Positions 26,502-35,954 of a stretch of 64,000 nucleotides of DNA are shown piece after piece. The position numbers and the translations under genes are program-made. This DNA comes from Ruegeria sp. ANG-S4 (GTDB lineage: Bacteria; Pseudomonadota; Alphaproteobacteria; Rhodobacterales; Rhodobacteraceae): the NCBI RefSeq assembly GCF_000814005.1, contig NZ_JWLK01000002.1, positions 310,001 through 374,000 on the forward strand, given 5' to 3'. Below the pieces are notes generated by a model. That model saw only the letters and a program-made list of their open reading frames with translations. It did no database searches and was not told the DNA's origin. Every line of letters begins with the position of its first letter. The first letter of the stretch is position 1.

Positions 26502-28019
26502 ATGAAACACGTTGATATGCAGCAGGTCAAACCCGAAACCGCCGACCGTTTGAACGGCTTGATTGGCGAGTTCGTTGGGCAAGGTCAGGAATATTACCAA
26601 AAAACCTTCTCCTACATGATGCAGGCACCAGGCTATCGGTTCACCCTGAATAAGGCGGCCGCGCTTCTTGGGCCAATATGGTTTGGCGCGCGTGGCCTCT
26701 GGTCATGGTTCCTGACTTTTCTGGTCCTTGAAACACTGGCCTACATCCAGATCGGGCTGGGGTTGTTTGGCGATCTGGGGCGCGAGTTTCGCGAACGGGC
26801 TGAACAGATCGAGCAGACGCTGGAGCTTCGCCGGCAACAGATTGAAGCGGCAGAGCAATCTGGAGCGGCTTCGTTGGACTCGCTGAAGCGGGCAGCAGAG
26901 TCGCTGGAGGGTGCATTGGCGGGCGCTCAGCAAGCTGCTCAGAATGCGGACTCTACCGGTGCTGCCTATCTGGCTGCGGGTGTCATTCTTTTGCTGTTCG
27001 TCAAGTTGATCGCCGCGTCGCTCGCCAATTGGACATTGGAGGGACAATTCGCCAGATGGAGATCGGACTCCACAGTGGCCAACGGATGGTCCATGCCGCG
27101 TATGATCGTGGCCTCGGTGCTGACCGTCGTCGTTGTCGTGCTCTCGGCGATCAAATTCGCGCAGCCTGACGCCGTTGCCATCCTCAAGACCTTTCCGACA
27201 AATCGGGACTGGCGACTGAACGTGGGCGATGGGGTGCAAGCCGTCTTCGAATGGACCAAGACAGCTGGTCGAGGGTTCTTTGACGGGCTGACCTATGGAA
27301 TGCGCACACTGCTTGACTGGATCGAGGTGGTTTTGGTTGACACCCCGTGGCCGGTCGTCGCGTTGGTGATCATCATGCTGGCCTATTTGTCCGCCGGTCC
27401 CCGTGTCGCGATCTTTACTGGCGCGGCGCTGGCGTATCTTGGCCTTCTGGACTTCTGGGAAAAGGCGATGACCACCATTGCGCTGCTGGGTGCCGCCGCT
27501 TTGATTTCGATCACGTTGGGCATTCCGTTGGGCATCTATTGCGCGCGTCGACCCCGCGCCTTTGCGATCGTTCGACCGATACTGGACTTCATGCAGTCCA
27601 TGCCGTCCTTCGTCTATCTGATCCCGGTGGTGGCATTCATTGGATCGGGCAAACCAGCGGGCGTCGTTGCTACGATGATCTTCGGCAGTCCACCGGTGAT
27701 CCGTTTCACCGTCCTTGGATTGCAGCAGGTCCCTGAAACCGTTCGAGAGGCGGCGCTCGCCTTCGGGGCGACACCGCGTTACCTATTGTGGCGCGTGGAT
27801 CTGCCGCTAGCGCACAAAACCATCATGGCCGGAGTAAACCAGACAATCCTTATGTCGCTGGCGATGGTTGTGGTCGCTTCCCTGATCGGGGCAAAAGGTC
27901 TGGGCGAAGACGTGTTGGAGGCGCTGCAATACGCGGCGGCCGGACAGGGGATTCTGGCGGGTCTTGCAATTCTGTTCTGCGCCCTGATCCTTGATCGAAT
28001 AGTAGCCGGAAAACGGTAA
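26502..28019 (+). CDS. TMAO/betaine ABC transporter permease with long N-terminal extension
   Basis: A 505-residue permease. The last 190 residues are a standard ProW-type channel domain with the coupling loop EAALAFGATPRYLLWRVDLP. The first 310 residues are unusual: a cytoplasmic start, a hydrophobic pair near 50-85, an amphipathic helix rich in Glu, Arg and Gln (about 90-150, probable coiled coil), and more hydrophobic spans. ProW-like permeases are normally 280-350 residues. It follows the ATPase by 10 bases; GTG at 26499 is an alternative start. It forms the membrane channel of the TMAO importer. Confidence 0.87.
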   Translation: MKHVDMQQVKPETADRLNGLIGEFVGQGQEYYQKTFSYMMQAPGYRFTLNKAAALLGPIWFGARGLWSWFLTFLVLETLAYIQIGLGLFGDLGREFRERAEQIEQTLELRRQQIEAAEQSGAASLDSLKRAAESLEGALAGAQQAAQNADSTGAAYLAAGVILLLFVKLIAASLANWTLEGQFARWRSDSTVANGWSMPRMIVASVLTVVVVVLSAIKFAQPDAVAILKTFPTNRDWRLNVGDGVQAVFEWTKTAGRGFFDGLTYGMRTLLDWIEVVLVDTPWPVVALVIIMLAYLSAGPRVAIFTGAALAYLGLLDFWEKAMTTIALLGAAALISITLGIPLGIYCARRPRAFAIVRPILDFMQSMPSFVYLIPVVAFIGSGKPAGVVATMIFGSPPVIRFTVLGLQQVPETVREAALAFGATPRYLLWRVDLPLAHKTIMAGVNQTILMSLAMVVVASLIGAKGLGEDVLEALQYAAAGQGILAGLAILFCALILDRIVAGKR

Positions 28020-28032
28020 GCTGAAGGTTCTC

Positions 28033-28063
28033 GCTCCCCCGCACAATTGCTGATTGGGGGAGC
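28033..28063 (+). terminator. Terminator-like hairpin after the TMAO operon
   Basis: An 8-base-pair perfect stem (GCTCCCCC with GGGGGAGC) with a 15-base loop, 14 bases after the permease stop, followed by TCCTTTG. The T tract is short, so termination may be partial, but position at the operon end supports the call. Confidence 0.55.
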
Positions 28064-28173
28064 TCCTTTGAACCGCTCTCGGCGGCTACTGTTTTATACC
28101 CCCAAGACATGCAGCGCACCGTAAACGCGCCCATCGCTTTAACCGTCATCCAGGGATGTGATAACCAGTCGGG

Positions 28174-28674
28174 ATGACGGATTCCCATCGGTATTCATTC
28201 AAAAAGGTATCTTCGGCAGACCTTGAGATCCTGGCAGATTGGCAATCGCGCCCTCATGTTCGCGAATGGTGGGATTCAAACGAGCCAAGCACAGACATCG
28301 AGTTGGCCGATCAACGGGTCGAACGCTGGATCGTCTCGATCGAGGGGCGCGCTTTTGCGTACATGCAGGACTACACCGTTCACGGATGGAATGACCATCA
28401 CTTCTACGATCTGCCTGCAGGCTCTCGCGGCATAGACCAGTTTATCGGAGACCCTGACATGTTGGGGCGCGGTCACGGACCTGCCTTCATCTCAGAGCGC
28501 TTGCAAGTGCTGTTTGCAGAAGGTGCTCCGGTTGTGGCAACCGACCCTCATCCGGACAATGCACGGGCAATTGCTGCTTACAGGAAAGCCGGGTTTCGAG
28601 AATTCGGGAAAATCCGGATGACACCCTGGGGTCAGATACGTCCGATGAAAATCAATCGAACTTCTAAGGTTTGA
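28174..28674 (+). CDS. GNAT-family N-acetyltransferase (AAC(6')-like)
   Basis: A 166-residue acetyltransferase with the fold of aminoglycoside 6'-N-acetyltransferase-type GNAT proteins: HVREWW near residue 28, the acetyl-CoA region GIDQFIGDPDMLGRGHGPAFI, and DPHPDNARAIAAYRKAGF. Related proteins acetylate siderophore amines, aminoglycosides or free amino compounds; nothing here fixes the substrate. It stands alone between the TMAO operon and the zinc pair, so no role can be drawn from context. Resistance should not be assumed. Confidence 0.82.
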   Translation: MTDSHRYSFKKVSSADLEILADWQSRPHVREWWDSNEPSTDIELADQRVERWIVSIEGRAFAYMQDYTVHGWNDHHFYDLPAGSRGIDQFIGDPDMLGRGHGPAFISERLQVLFAEGAPVVATDPHPDNARAIAAYRKAGFREFGKIRMTPWGQIRPMKINRTSKV

Positions 28675-28804
28675 CCAAGAATCTTTACCCACCACCTGAG
28701 TATTGTCACCACTTCTGAAATACAACTGCCGACGTTTCCCGGCAGGCAGTTCAATTGACTGTCGCGCGCAATCTCTTGGCAACGGTAAAATCCACTTGCC
28801 GCCG

Positions 28805-28822
28805 GTAATGTAATATCATAAC
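28805..28822. promoter_or_regulatory. Candidate Zur box upstream of the CobW gene
   Basis: An 18-base imperfect palindrome (12 of 18 positions symmetric), GTAATGTAATATCATAAC, about 88 bases before the CobW start. It resembles the AT-rich GTTATNNNATAAC type sites of alphaproteobacterial Zur. Binding would derepress the CobW-DUF1826 pair when zinc is scarce. Confidence 0.5.
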
Positions 28823-28909
28823 AAATACGCCGAGAATTCGAACTTGATAAGGCCTCAGCTGCCTGGCGCACAAGGCAACTCAAAACAATCACAGTAGGAA
28901 TCCATCGCG

Positions 28910-30121
28910 ATGACAGATACCCGCCTTCCCGTTACCGTCCTGTCCGGCTTTCTCGGTGCAGGTAAGACAACGCTGCTGAACCGCGTATTAAACAATCGCG
29001 ACGGTCGCCGGGTCGCCGTGATCGTCAATGACATGTCCGAGGTGAACATCGACGCCGATCTTGTACGGGCCGATACCGAGTTGTCGCGGACTGACGAAAC
29101 CCTGGTCGAAATGTCGAACGGTTGCATCTGCTGCACGCTTCGGGACGATCTTCTGGATGAGGTGCGGCGCCTGGCGGGTGAAGGTCGGTTCGATTACCTT
29201 CTTATTGAATCAACAGGTATTTCCGAGCCGCTGCCGGTCGCCGCAACCTTCGATTTCCGCGACACGGACGGGGAAAGCCTGTCAGATGTTTCGCGGCTCG
29301 ACACGATGGTCACTGTCGTTGATGCGGTAAACCTGCTGGAAGATTACTCAAGCCATGACTTTCTGAGCGACCGAGGAGAGACACTGGGCGAGGAAGATGA
29401 ACGCACGCTTGTGCACCTGCTCACCGATCAAATCGAATTTGCGGACGTGGTGATCCTGAACAAGGTCGATGACGCCGGGCCGGATCGCGTGGACGCTGCA
29501 CGCAAGATTATTCGCAGCCTGAACGCCGATGCTCGGATCATTGCAACAAACCACTCTGACGTTGCCGCGGACGAGATTTTGGACACCGGTTTGTTTGATT
29601 TTGAAAAAGCGCACGAACACCCCATGTGGGCGAAGGAGCTGTACGGTTTTGCCGACCACGTGCCCGAAACCGAAGAATACGGCGTCACAAGCTATGTTTA
29701 CCGCGCGCGTCAGCCCTTCGTGCCCGAAAAGGTTCTTGCCGTCCTGAACGGTGAATTGCCCGGCGTGATCCGCGCCAAGGGTCATTTCTGGATTGCGACG
29801 CGTCCCGATTGGGTTGCTGAGTTTTCTCTCGCAGGGTCGCTGTCGTCGGTCCAACCGTTGGGAACATGGTGGGCGACCGTGCCGGAAGAAAGACGCCCGG
29901 ACCACGAAAGCGCCCGCGCTTATATTCAGGCACATTGGCAAGAACCCTGGGGTGACCGGCGGCAGGAGATCGTGTTCATTGGCAGCGGCATAGACTGGCC
30001 CGCGCTGAAGGCTCGGTTGGATGCAGCTTTGCTGCCCGCCGTTGTTGCTGACCGACCGGAAAACCTGCCCGATCTGCCGGACCCATTCCCGGTATGGCGA
30101 CGTGCGGAGGCCGCGGCATGA
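28910..30121 (+). CDS. CobW/COG0523-family zinc-related GTPase
   Basis: A 403-residue G3E GTPase. The P-loop GAGKTT is at residues 16-21, the metal-binding CxCC motif (GCICC, C72, C74, C75) follows, and a CobW C-terminal domain occupies about 250-400. COG0523 members such as ZigA and YciC act as GTP-dependent metallochaperones that hand zinc to client enzymes under zinc limitation. The upstream palindrome that looks like a Zur box and the overlapping DUF1826 gene support a zinc role here rather than cobalamin synthesis. No cobalamin gene is nearby. Confidence 0.88.
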   Translation: MTDTRLPVTVLSGFLGAGKTTLLNRVLNNRDGRRVAVIVNDMSEVNIDADLVRADTELSRTDETLVEMSNGCICCTLRDDLLDEVRRLAGEGRFDYLLIESTGISEPLPVAATFDFRDTDGESLSDVSRLDTMVTVVDAVNLLEDYSSHDFLSDRGETLGEEDERTLVHLLTDQIEFADVVILNKVDDAGPDRVDAARKIIRSLNADARIIATNHSDVAADEILDTGLFDFEKAHEHPMWAKELYGFADHVPETEEYGVTSYVYRARQPFVPEKVLAVLNGELPGVIRAKGHFWIATRPDWVAEFSLAGSLSSVQPLGTWWATVPEERRPDHESARAYIQAHWQEPWGDRRQEIVFIGSGIDWPALKARLDAALLPAVVADRPENLPDLPDPFPVWRRAEAAA

Positions 30122-30765
30122 ACCTTGTACGGGATGCCTCGAAGGACGCAGCCGTGCGTATCGCAAACACCCCGGAAGGGCTTTCGTCGCTCCGCAACCC
30201 CGATTGCGCCGCGGCGATCTGGCAACGCAACCCGCCGCAAGGTGTCGAGCAATGGCTCGATACCCTTGCCAAAGACAGGTTACCAAAAGCGCGGTCGATA
30301 TTGCGCCCCGACGCCGTGCACAAGGCGTTGGTCCAGATCTGCGAGACGTCCGGCACACCGAACTGCGCTGAACGCGATCGTTTCATTGAGGATGTGGCAG
30401 CTCTGTCAAACAGGTTTGCGGGTCTCATGAACGCCAAATGGCTGCGTCTGCGATTGGATGTGGTGGAGACGAACGCCTGCCGCAGATTTCACATCGACGC
30501 CGTTACGGCGCGGCTCGTCTGCACCTATCGCGGGACCGGCACGCAATATGGCTTTTCACTCGAAGGGGCCGACCCGGATCACATCACTACGGTCGCAACA
30601 GGGATGCCAGTTCTGTTGCGCGGAACGCTGTGGCCTACGCAGCCGGATTCGGGCTTGTTGCACCGTTCGCCGCCAATTGAAGGCAGTGGTGAAACCCGGT
30701 TGCTGCTTGTTCTCGATCCAATTGAGAACCCAGAGAACGAACCAGATCACCTGTTCGCTCACTGA
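30118..30765 (+). CDS. DUF1826 protein coupled to the CobW GTPase
   Basis: A 215-residue protein of the DUF1826 family, recognised by the core [20 protein letters not shown] and GTQYGF and by LLRGTLWP. Function is unknown; the family commonly sits beside zinc-regulated COG0523 GTPases. Its ATG overlaps the CobW stop by four bases (ATGA), so the two are translationally coupled. The His and Cys of the core could bind metal (inference). An in-frame ATG at 30094 inside cobW is rejected in favour of the overlap start. Confidence 0.83.
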   Translation: MNLVRDASKDAAVRIANTPEGLSSLRNPDCAAAIWQRNPPQGVEQWLDTLAKDRLPKARSILRPDAVHKALVQICETSGTPNCAERDRFIEDVAALSNRFAGLMNAKWLRLRLDVVETNACRRFHIDAVTARLVCTYRGTGTQYGFSLEGADPDHITTVATGMPVLLRGTLWPTQPDSGLLHRSPPIEGSGETRLLLVLDPIENPENEPDHLFAH

Positions 30766-30909
30766 TCCGACAATGGAGCGCAGCGGAACCACAAGGCCCG
30801 CTGCATCCTGTGCCTCAACGATCAGAACTGTAACTCGGCGTACGCCCTCAACAGGACGTCTATCCGTGCCGGATGGTTCAAAGCTCAAGCGCCAGTCTTG
30901 AACTGGTCG

Positions 30910-32505
30910 TCACGATGTACCGCGCAGCAAATCACTGGCTTTTTCACCGATCATGATCGCAGGGGCATTTGTATTCCCGCTCACGATCTCTGGCATGATG
31001 GAACAATCAGCGACGCGCAAACCTTCTATCCCGTGCACCTTTAATTCAGGATCGACAACAGCGTTCTCCGAGGTTCCCATCGCGCAGGTTCCGGTCGGGT
31101 GATAGATCGAAACCGAGTTGGACCTTACCCAATCCAAAGTACCCTCGTAGTCATCGAATTCCAGATCGGATTTTGGTCGAAACTCCTCGGATATCTTGGA
31201 CGCAAGCGGATTGTGGCGGGCGATACCCCGGGCAATTTTCACGCCATCGACAATGGTTCTGCAATCCGCCTCGGTTGACAGGTAATTCGGAACAATTTTG
31301 ACATAACTTGAGGGGTCGGGACCATCCAAGCGCAACTCTCCGCGACTCTCTGGTCTCAGCTGACAGACGGACATGGTGAACGCCGAGAACGGGTGCACCC
31401 CTTCCCCGGGACTGTCGGCAGACCAAGGCTGCACATGAAACTGAATGTCCGGTGTATCAACTTCGGGGCGGGTTTTTAGAAAACCCGTCGCAAGACTCGC
31501 GGCCATTGTCATTGGACCCGCGCGGAACAGCGCATATTTCAGGGCAATTTTCGCCTGATTGAACAGGCTTCGCACCTCATCGTTCAAAGTTGGTTCATTG
31601 CATTTGTAAACCAGACGCGCCTGCAGGTGATCCTGCAACCCTTTGCCAACGCTGGCTAAAGCATGAACAGGCTCTACACCATTGGCTTTGAGATGGTCGG
31701 GATCGCCAATCCCGGACAACATCAAGATTTGCGGCGAATTTATTGCGCCGCCGGACAAGATGACTTCGCGGCGTACCTTCAGGGTTTTGGTTTCGCCCGA
31801 CCGGGTTCGATAGACCACGCCCGTCGCCCGTTTGCCATCCAGTTCAACCTTGGTGACTTGCGCATGTGTGATGATGTTCAGGTTTTGACGGCCTCGGATC
31901 GGCTTTAGATATGCGACCGCAGCGCTGCACCGTCGACCATTCCTAGTGGTCAGCTGAAAGTAGCCCACCCCTTCCTGGTCAGCCCCATTGTAATCCGGGT
32001 TGAATGCATACCCCGCCGTCTGCGCCGCCGCGACCCAGGCATCGCAGATGGGTCGCTGGATGCGCATATTTGATACGGATAATGGCCCGCCCGTTCCGTG
32101 AAATTCGTCCTCGCCGCGTTCCTGGTCCTCGCTGCGGCGAAACAGCGGCAACACGTCGTCCCAACCCCAGCCGACATTGCCCATCTGACGCCAACGGTCA
32201 TAGTCTTCTTTCTGCCCCCGGACATACAAAAGCCCGTTCAGAGAGGACGAGCCGCCCAAGACTTTGCCGCGCGGCCAATCGATCGAACGCCCATTCAGTC
32301 CAGGATCAGGTTCGGTGCGATAGCACCAATCGACCGACGGGTTATGCATTGTCTTGAAATATCCAACAGGGATGTGAATCCAGGGGTTCGTGTCGGGTCC
32401 GCCAGCTTCCAGCAAAGCGACAGATGTTCCGGGGTCCGCACTCAGACGATTTGCAATGACACAGCCCGACGAACCCGCCCCAACGACTGCATAATCCACC
32501 TCCAT
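30910..32505 (-). CDS. GMC-family FAD oxidoreductase (choline/alcohol dehydrogenase-like)
   Basis: A 531-residue glucose-methanol-choline oxidoreductase. FAD motif VVGAGSSGCVIANRLSADPG at the N-terminus, the GGSSSLNGLLYVRG signature near residue 85, and the C-terminal catalytic region with YHPTGTCAMG and the later SGNTNAPAIMIGEKA are intact. Such enzymes oxidise alcohols to aldehydes and pass electrons to quinone or oxygen. It is divergent from a TRAP transporter operon (109 bases apart), suggesting the TRAP substrate is an alcohol that this enzyme oxidises. No betaine aldehyde dehydrogenase is present, so choline is not favoured. Confidence 0.88.
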   Translation of the reverse strand: MEVDYAVVGAGSSGCVIANRLSADPGTSVALLEAGGPDTNPWIHIPVGYFKTMHNPSVDWCYRTEPDPGLNGRSIDWPRGKVLGGSSSLNGLLYVRGQKEDYDRWRQMGNVGWGWDDVLPLFRRSEDQERGEDEFHGTGGPLSVSNMRIQRPICDAWVAAAQTAGYAFNPDYNGADQEGVGYFQLTTRNGRRCSAAVAYLKPIRGRQNLNIITHAQVTKVELDGKRATGVVYRTRSGETKTLKVRREVILSGGAINSPQILMLSGIGDPDHLKANGVEPVHALASVGKGLQDHLQARLVYKCNEPTLNDEVRSLFNQAKIALKYALFRAGPMTMAASLATGFLKTRPEVDTPDIQFHVQPWSADSPGEGVHPFSAFTMSVCQLRPESRGELRLDGPDPSSYVKIVPNYLSTEADCRTIVDGVKIARGIARHNPLASKISEEFRPKSDLEFDDYEGTLDWVRSNSVSIYHPTGTCAMGTSENAVVDPELKVHGIEGLRVADCSIMPEIVSGNTNAPAIMIGEKASDLLRGTS

Positions 32506-32614
32506 AATCGTCTCCTCCCAACGTTCTTGAAAAAAACTCTATGCAAATTGCCAGAACTATACTAGCATTTTTTGATACAAAACGTCTCATTATTTGCGAT
32601 ACGGGAGGAAAGCA

Positions 32615-33853
32615 ATGGAGATCGGTCGGAAACTAAGCGGAATTTCACGGCGAGATTTTTTTCGCGTAGCGGGACGCTACGGGATGAGCTCGACCTTGCT
32701 GGCCGCGGGTGGCTTTGGTGGTGCAATGAGCCTGGCCAACCTGGCGCAAGCTGCTGAATCAACATATGAAAAACGATTCTCGAAAGAGCCAAAGCACACG
32801 TTGAAATTTGGCGCGTCCGGCTTCAATACACGTAACCTGCTGATTGAACGCGCTGGCGCGATCGAGTTTGCGCGCGATCTGGAAGAACGTACGGATGGCG
32901 AGATTCGCATCGAGTTCATCGGCGACAACCAGATTTGCGGGCAATTGAGCTGCGTTGAAAAGACTCAGCAGGGAATCGTCGACATCTATGCTGCATCAAC
33001 TCAGAACTCCGCAGGTGGTGCCCCATATCTGAACGTGTTGGACTATGCCTACATGTTCCCAAGCCGCGCGGCGCAGTACCATTTCTTCTACAGCCCGGCG
33101 AGCCAGCGCATTCTGCGCGAGCCGCTTGAAAAGCGTCACGGATTGAAATTCCTCTTTACGCATTGCGAACTACGCGGCCTGCAGATGGGTGCAACCTTTG
33201 CCGACAAGCCGACGGTCACAAAGCTGGAAGAGCTGTTTGGAACCAAAAACCGCGTCACGGGCACTCAATTGGGTCGGATTGCGATGCAGCTGTTGAACCT
33301 GAACCCGGTTCCGGTTGCGTGGGAAGAGACCCTTGATGCACTCAAAACCGGCCTGATCGACGGCGCGGAAACCTGGGCATCTGCTGTGGCTTACGCCAAC
33401 ATGGCACCCGTTGTTTCGCAGTCGGTCAACCTGAAGTTCTTCTGCGGAACCGAACACACTTCCATGTCAGCCAAAGTCTTCGACGGTCTGGGGGGCGAGT
33501 TGCAGGATGCCGTTATGGAATCGTCCTACTTCACGCAGGCGCTGATCCAAGGAGCGAACGAAGCCGCTCTGTTGAACACCGTTGGCTTCTCGGACCCGCA
33601 GCTGCCCAACACGATCTTCGCTGAAAACGGCGTGCGTGCGGCGTTCCTTCCGGATGACCAAATCAAACTGGCCGAAGAGATGTGTGCTCCGAACTACAAC
33701 CCCGAGCCTTGGGCGCAGTGGCGCGAGCGTCTGAACAAATGGGCCGGTGGCATCGACACCTATCAGGAAATCTACGACATCGCGCGCGAGATTCCTGCGG
33801 ATACCCTTCCCGAGAACGTGGAACCCCGCCGCTGGTGGATGGGCTCTGCCTAA
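32615..33853 (+). CDS. dctP: TRAP transporter substrate-binding protein (DctP), Tat-exported
   Basis: A 412-residue TRAP binding protein. The ATG at 32615 follows GGGAGGAA by 4 bases. The N-terminus has a twin-arginine signal, ISRRDFFRVAG, then a hydrophobic stretch and an A-x-A-like cleavage site before AESTYEKRF. Mature sequence shows the DctP fold (ERTDGEIRIEFIGDNQICG; VTGTQLGRIAMQLL). It is longer than the usual 325-340 residues. It captures an organic solute for the DctQ/DctM membrane subunits encoded next. Export folded by Tat could mean a cofactor or assembly need. Substrate unknown; the divergent GMC oxidoreductase suggests an alcohol. Confidence 0.88.
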   Translation: MEIGRKLSGISRRDFFRVAGRYGMSSTLLAAGGFGGAMSLANLAQAAESTYEKRFSKEPKHTLKFGASGFNTRNLLIERAGAIEFARDLEERTDGEIRIEFIGDNQICGQLSCVEKTQQGIVDIYAASTQNSAGGAPYLNVLDYAYMFPSRAAQYHFFYSPASQRILREPLEKRHGLKFLFTHCELRGLQMGATFADKPTVTKLEELFGTKNRVTGTQLGRIAMQLLNLNPVPVAWEETLDALKTGLIDGAETWASAVAYANMAPVVSQSVNLKFFCGTEHTSMSAKVFDGLGGELQDAVMESSYFTQALIQGANEAALLNTVGFSDPQLPNTIFAENGVRAAFLPDDQIKLAEEMCAPNYNPEPWAQWRERLNKWAGGIDTYQEIYDIAREIPADTLPENVEPRRWWMGSA

Positions 33854-33864
33854 ACAAACAAGAC

Positions 33865-33889
33865 GAACCGGCCCAACTTGGGCCGGTTC
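33865..33889 (+). other. Intercistronic stem-loop between dctP and dctQ
   Basis: Perfect 11-base-pair stem (GAACCGGCCCA with TGGGCCGGTTC) with a 3-base loop, 11 bases after the dctP stop. No T-run follows. It is well placed to protect the dctP message or reduce read-through into the membrane-subunit genes. Confidence 0.65.
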
Positions 33890-33919
33890 CACCAAGCACC
33901 GACTGGGAGGACGGGGTAT

Positions 33920-34585
33920 ATGTCATTTTGGGCAGACATCGGCGCGATTTTCAGCGCCCTACTCAGCCAGGATTCATTCGAGATCCAGAATGCGCTGCAA
34001 TCCGATGCAGCATGGATCGTTGGCGTGGTCGTCGCCGCATTGGGCGGCCTTCTGGTAATGGTGATCTACCGAAACGTGCCGTTTGTTGAACGCCATCTGG
34101 AACGATCAATAATGGTATACTCCTACCTCGCGATCGCCTTGATCATTTTCTGGGGCGTCATTGATCGGTTTGTGTTCAACGATCAGGAGCCTTGGTCCAC
34201 AACCATTCCGCCGTTGCTGTTCATGGTAATGGCCTGGTTCGGAGCCTCCTACAACGTACGGCTGCGGACCCATCTGAGCTTTAGCGAATTCCGGACTTCC
34301 ATGCCACGCGGGGGACAACTGGCCTGCCTGATACTGGATGCGATCTTGTGGTTCATATTCGCCGTGATCGTCATCGTGACCACAACACGCCTTGTCGCGC
34401 TGTCGGCATCGAATTTCCAGATCGTTCTGGGGACCGACAACATCATGCAATGGTGGTTCCTCTTGGCTGCACCTCTGTCGTTCTTCCTGATGGTTGGACG
34501 CGTGTTTCAAAACCTCGCAGATGATCTGCACAACTGGAAAACAGGCGAGCCGCTGATCAAGCAGGCCGTGATTGGGGCAGACTGA
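33920..34585 (+). CDS. dctQ: TRAP transporter small permease (DctQ)
   Basis: A 221-residue membrane protein with four main hydrophobic segments (about 37-55, 72-92, 140-165 and 182-205), the DctQ layout. The ATG at 33920 follows GGGAGGA by 8 bases; an in-frame ATG at 33878 lies inside the stem-loop and is rejected. DctQ forms the membrane complex with DctM, whose ATG begins on the last base of this gene (TGATG overlap). Confidence 0.88.
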   Translation: MSFWADIGAIFSALLSQDSFEIQNALQSDAAWIVGVVVAALGGLLVMVIYRNVPFVERHLERSIMVYSYLAIALIIFWGVIDRFVFNDQEPWSTTIPPLLFMVMAWFGASYNVRLRTHLSFSEFRTSMPRGGQLACLILDAILWFIFAVIVIVTTTRLVALSASNFQIVLGTDNIMQWWFLLAAPLSFFLMVGRVFQNLADDLHNWKTGEPLIKQAVIGAD

Positions 34586-35943
34586 TGACTGACGGAACCT
34601 GGGTAACTTTGATTTCATTGGGTGTGACGTTCTTGTTCATGCTGGGTGTGCCGGTCCTGCTGGTCATCGGCTACTGGGTCATCGGCTGTTCCTTCGTGCT
34701 GGGACTGACGCTGGACAATATGGGCGCCGAACTGCTGAACGTGTTCAACAAGGGCTTTGCACTGTTGGCCATGCCCCTGTTCATTCTGACCGGTGACCTG
34801 ATCAACAAGTCGGGCATTGCAAGACGCCTGAGTGACTTTGCCTACGCCTGTTTGGGTTGGATACGCGGCGGCCTTGCTATGGCCTCGTTAGGGGCGTGCG
34901 GTTTGTTTGCCGCAATCTCCGGGTCGAACTCGGCAACAACAGCAACCATCGGATCGATGTTGCACCCCGAGATGGTAAAAGGCGGATACGATGAACGCTT
35001 CAGCGCAGCCACTGCCGCTGCCGGCGGCACAGTTGGGATCATTATCCCGCCGTCGATTATCTTCATTGTGTACGGCTTCCTGATGAACCTGCCCATCTCC
35101 GAGCTGTTTGTGGCAGGTATCCTACCGGGCGCTTTGATGGTTTTTGGTATGCAGGCTGCCTGCTGGGTCATCTGCCGGATCAATGGCTGGGGGTATCTGA
35201 TCCCGCTGCAACTGAACCGGGTTCTCAAAACGGCGTTTGGTGCCTGGCTCGGATTTTTTGCGATTGGCCTGGTTTTGTGGGGCATTTATACAGGCAAGTT
35301 TTCCCCGACAGAGGCGGCAGGCGTAACAGTGGGTTTCTGTGTCATCGCAGGGCTGGTCAGCTATCCGATCAACCGGATCATGGGTGCGCGAAATGACATC
35401 CCTCCAACGGAAAAGAGCTTTGCCGAGATGTTTGTCGTCGAAGGGTTCACGATCCCCGAAATTCCTTCGATCGTAATCCGGTCTGCCCAGATCACCGGCA
35501 TCCTTGCCCCGCTGATTGCAATTTCGGTTGTTATGCAGCAAATCCTGTCGCTGCTGGGTGCCCAGCAAACGATCGGAGACTTTGTGACGTCGATGGGCGG
35601 GTATTATGCGGTTCTGTTCACGTCGATGGTGATCGTTTTCTTCTCGGGTATGGTACTGGAAAGCCTGCCCGTGACGATCATTCTTGCGCCAATCCTTGCG
35701 CCAATCGCCGCTTCGGTCGGCGTTGACCCCATCCATTTCTCGGTCATCTTCCTGGTCGGCGCTTCGATTGGCTTCATTACGCCTCCCTATGGCCTAAACC
35801 TGTACGTCGCCTCAGGCGTAACCGGGGTGCCGTATTTCAGACTGTTGCGTTATACGGTTCCATATCTGGCCGCGCTGCTGTCCGTCTGGATACTGGTATC
35901 TCTGGTGCCCGATCTGGCCTTGATCCTCTTGCCGAACAACTAG
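34585..35943 (+). CDS. dctM: TRAP transporter large permease (DctM)
   Basis: A 452-residue transporter subunit with about 12 hydrophobic spans. Family motifs include FALLAMPLFILTGDL, GACGLFAAISGSNSATTATIG and GGTVGIIIPPSIIFIVYGF. DctM carries out sodium-coupled translocation of the ligand delivered by DctP. It overlaps dctQ and is followed 11 bases later by an IclR regulator, so all are one operon. Confidence 0.93.
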   Translation: MTDGTWVTLISLGVTFLFMLGVPVLLVIGYWVIGCSFVLGLTLDNMGAELLNVFNKGFALLAMPLFILTGDLINKSGIARRLSDFAYACLGWIRGGLAMASLGACGLFAAISGSNSATTATIGSMLHPEMVKGGYDERFSAATAAAGGTVGIIIPPSIIFIVYGFLMNLPISELFVAGILPGALMVFGMQAACWVICRINGWGYLIPLQLNRVLKTAFGAWLGFFAIGLVLWGIYTGKFSPTEAAGVTVGFCVIAGLVSYPINRIMGARNDIPPTEKSFAEMFVVEGFTIPEIPSIVIRSAQITGILAPLIAISVVMQQILSLLGAQQTIGDFVTSMGGYYAVLFTSMVIVFFSGMVLESLPVTIILAPILAPIAASVGVDPIHFSVIFLVGASIGFITPPYGLNLYVASGVTGVPYFRLLRYTVPYLAALLSVWILVSLVPDLALILLPNN

Positions 35944-35954
35944 AATGTAGTGGG

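Noticed and set aside
28174..28674. Aminoglycoside resistance gene
   Set aside because: The AAC(6')-like GNAT fold is broad; no resistance context, and substrate residues cannot be judged from sequence alone.
29348..30358. Long open frame (336 codons) on the minus strand opposite the CobW gene
   Set aside because: It is a shadow: Arg/Cys-rich, no ribosome binding site, and it overlaps a clear GTPase and DUF1826 gene.
30910..32505. Choline dehydrogenase BetA
   Set aside because: General GMC motifs fit, but no betaine aldehyde dehydrogenase, BetI or choline transporter is adjacent; a TRAP system is.
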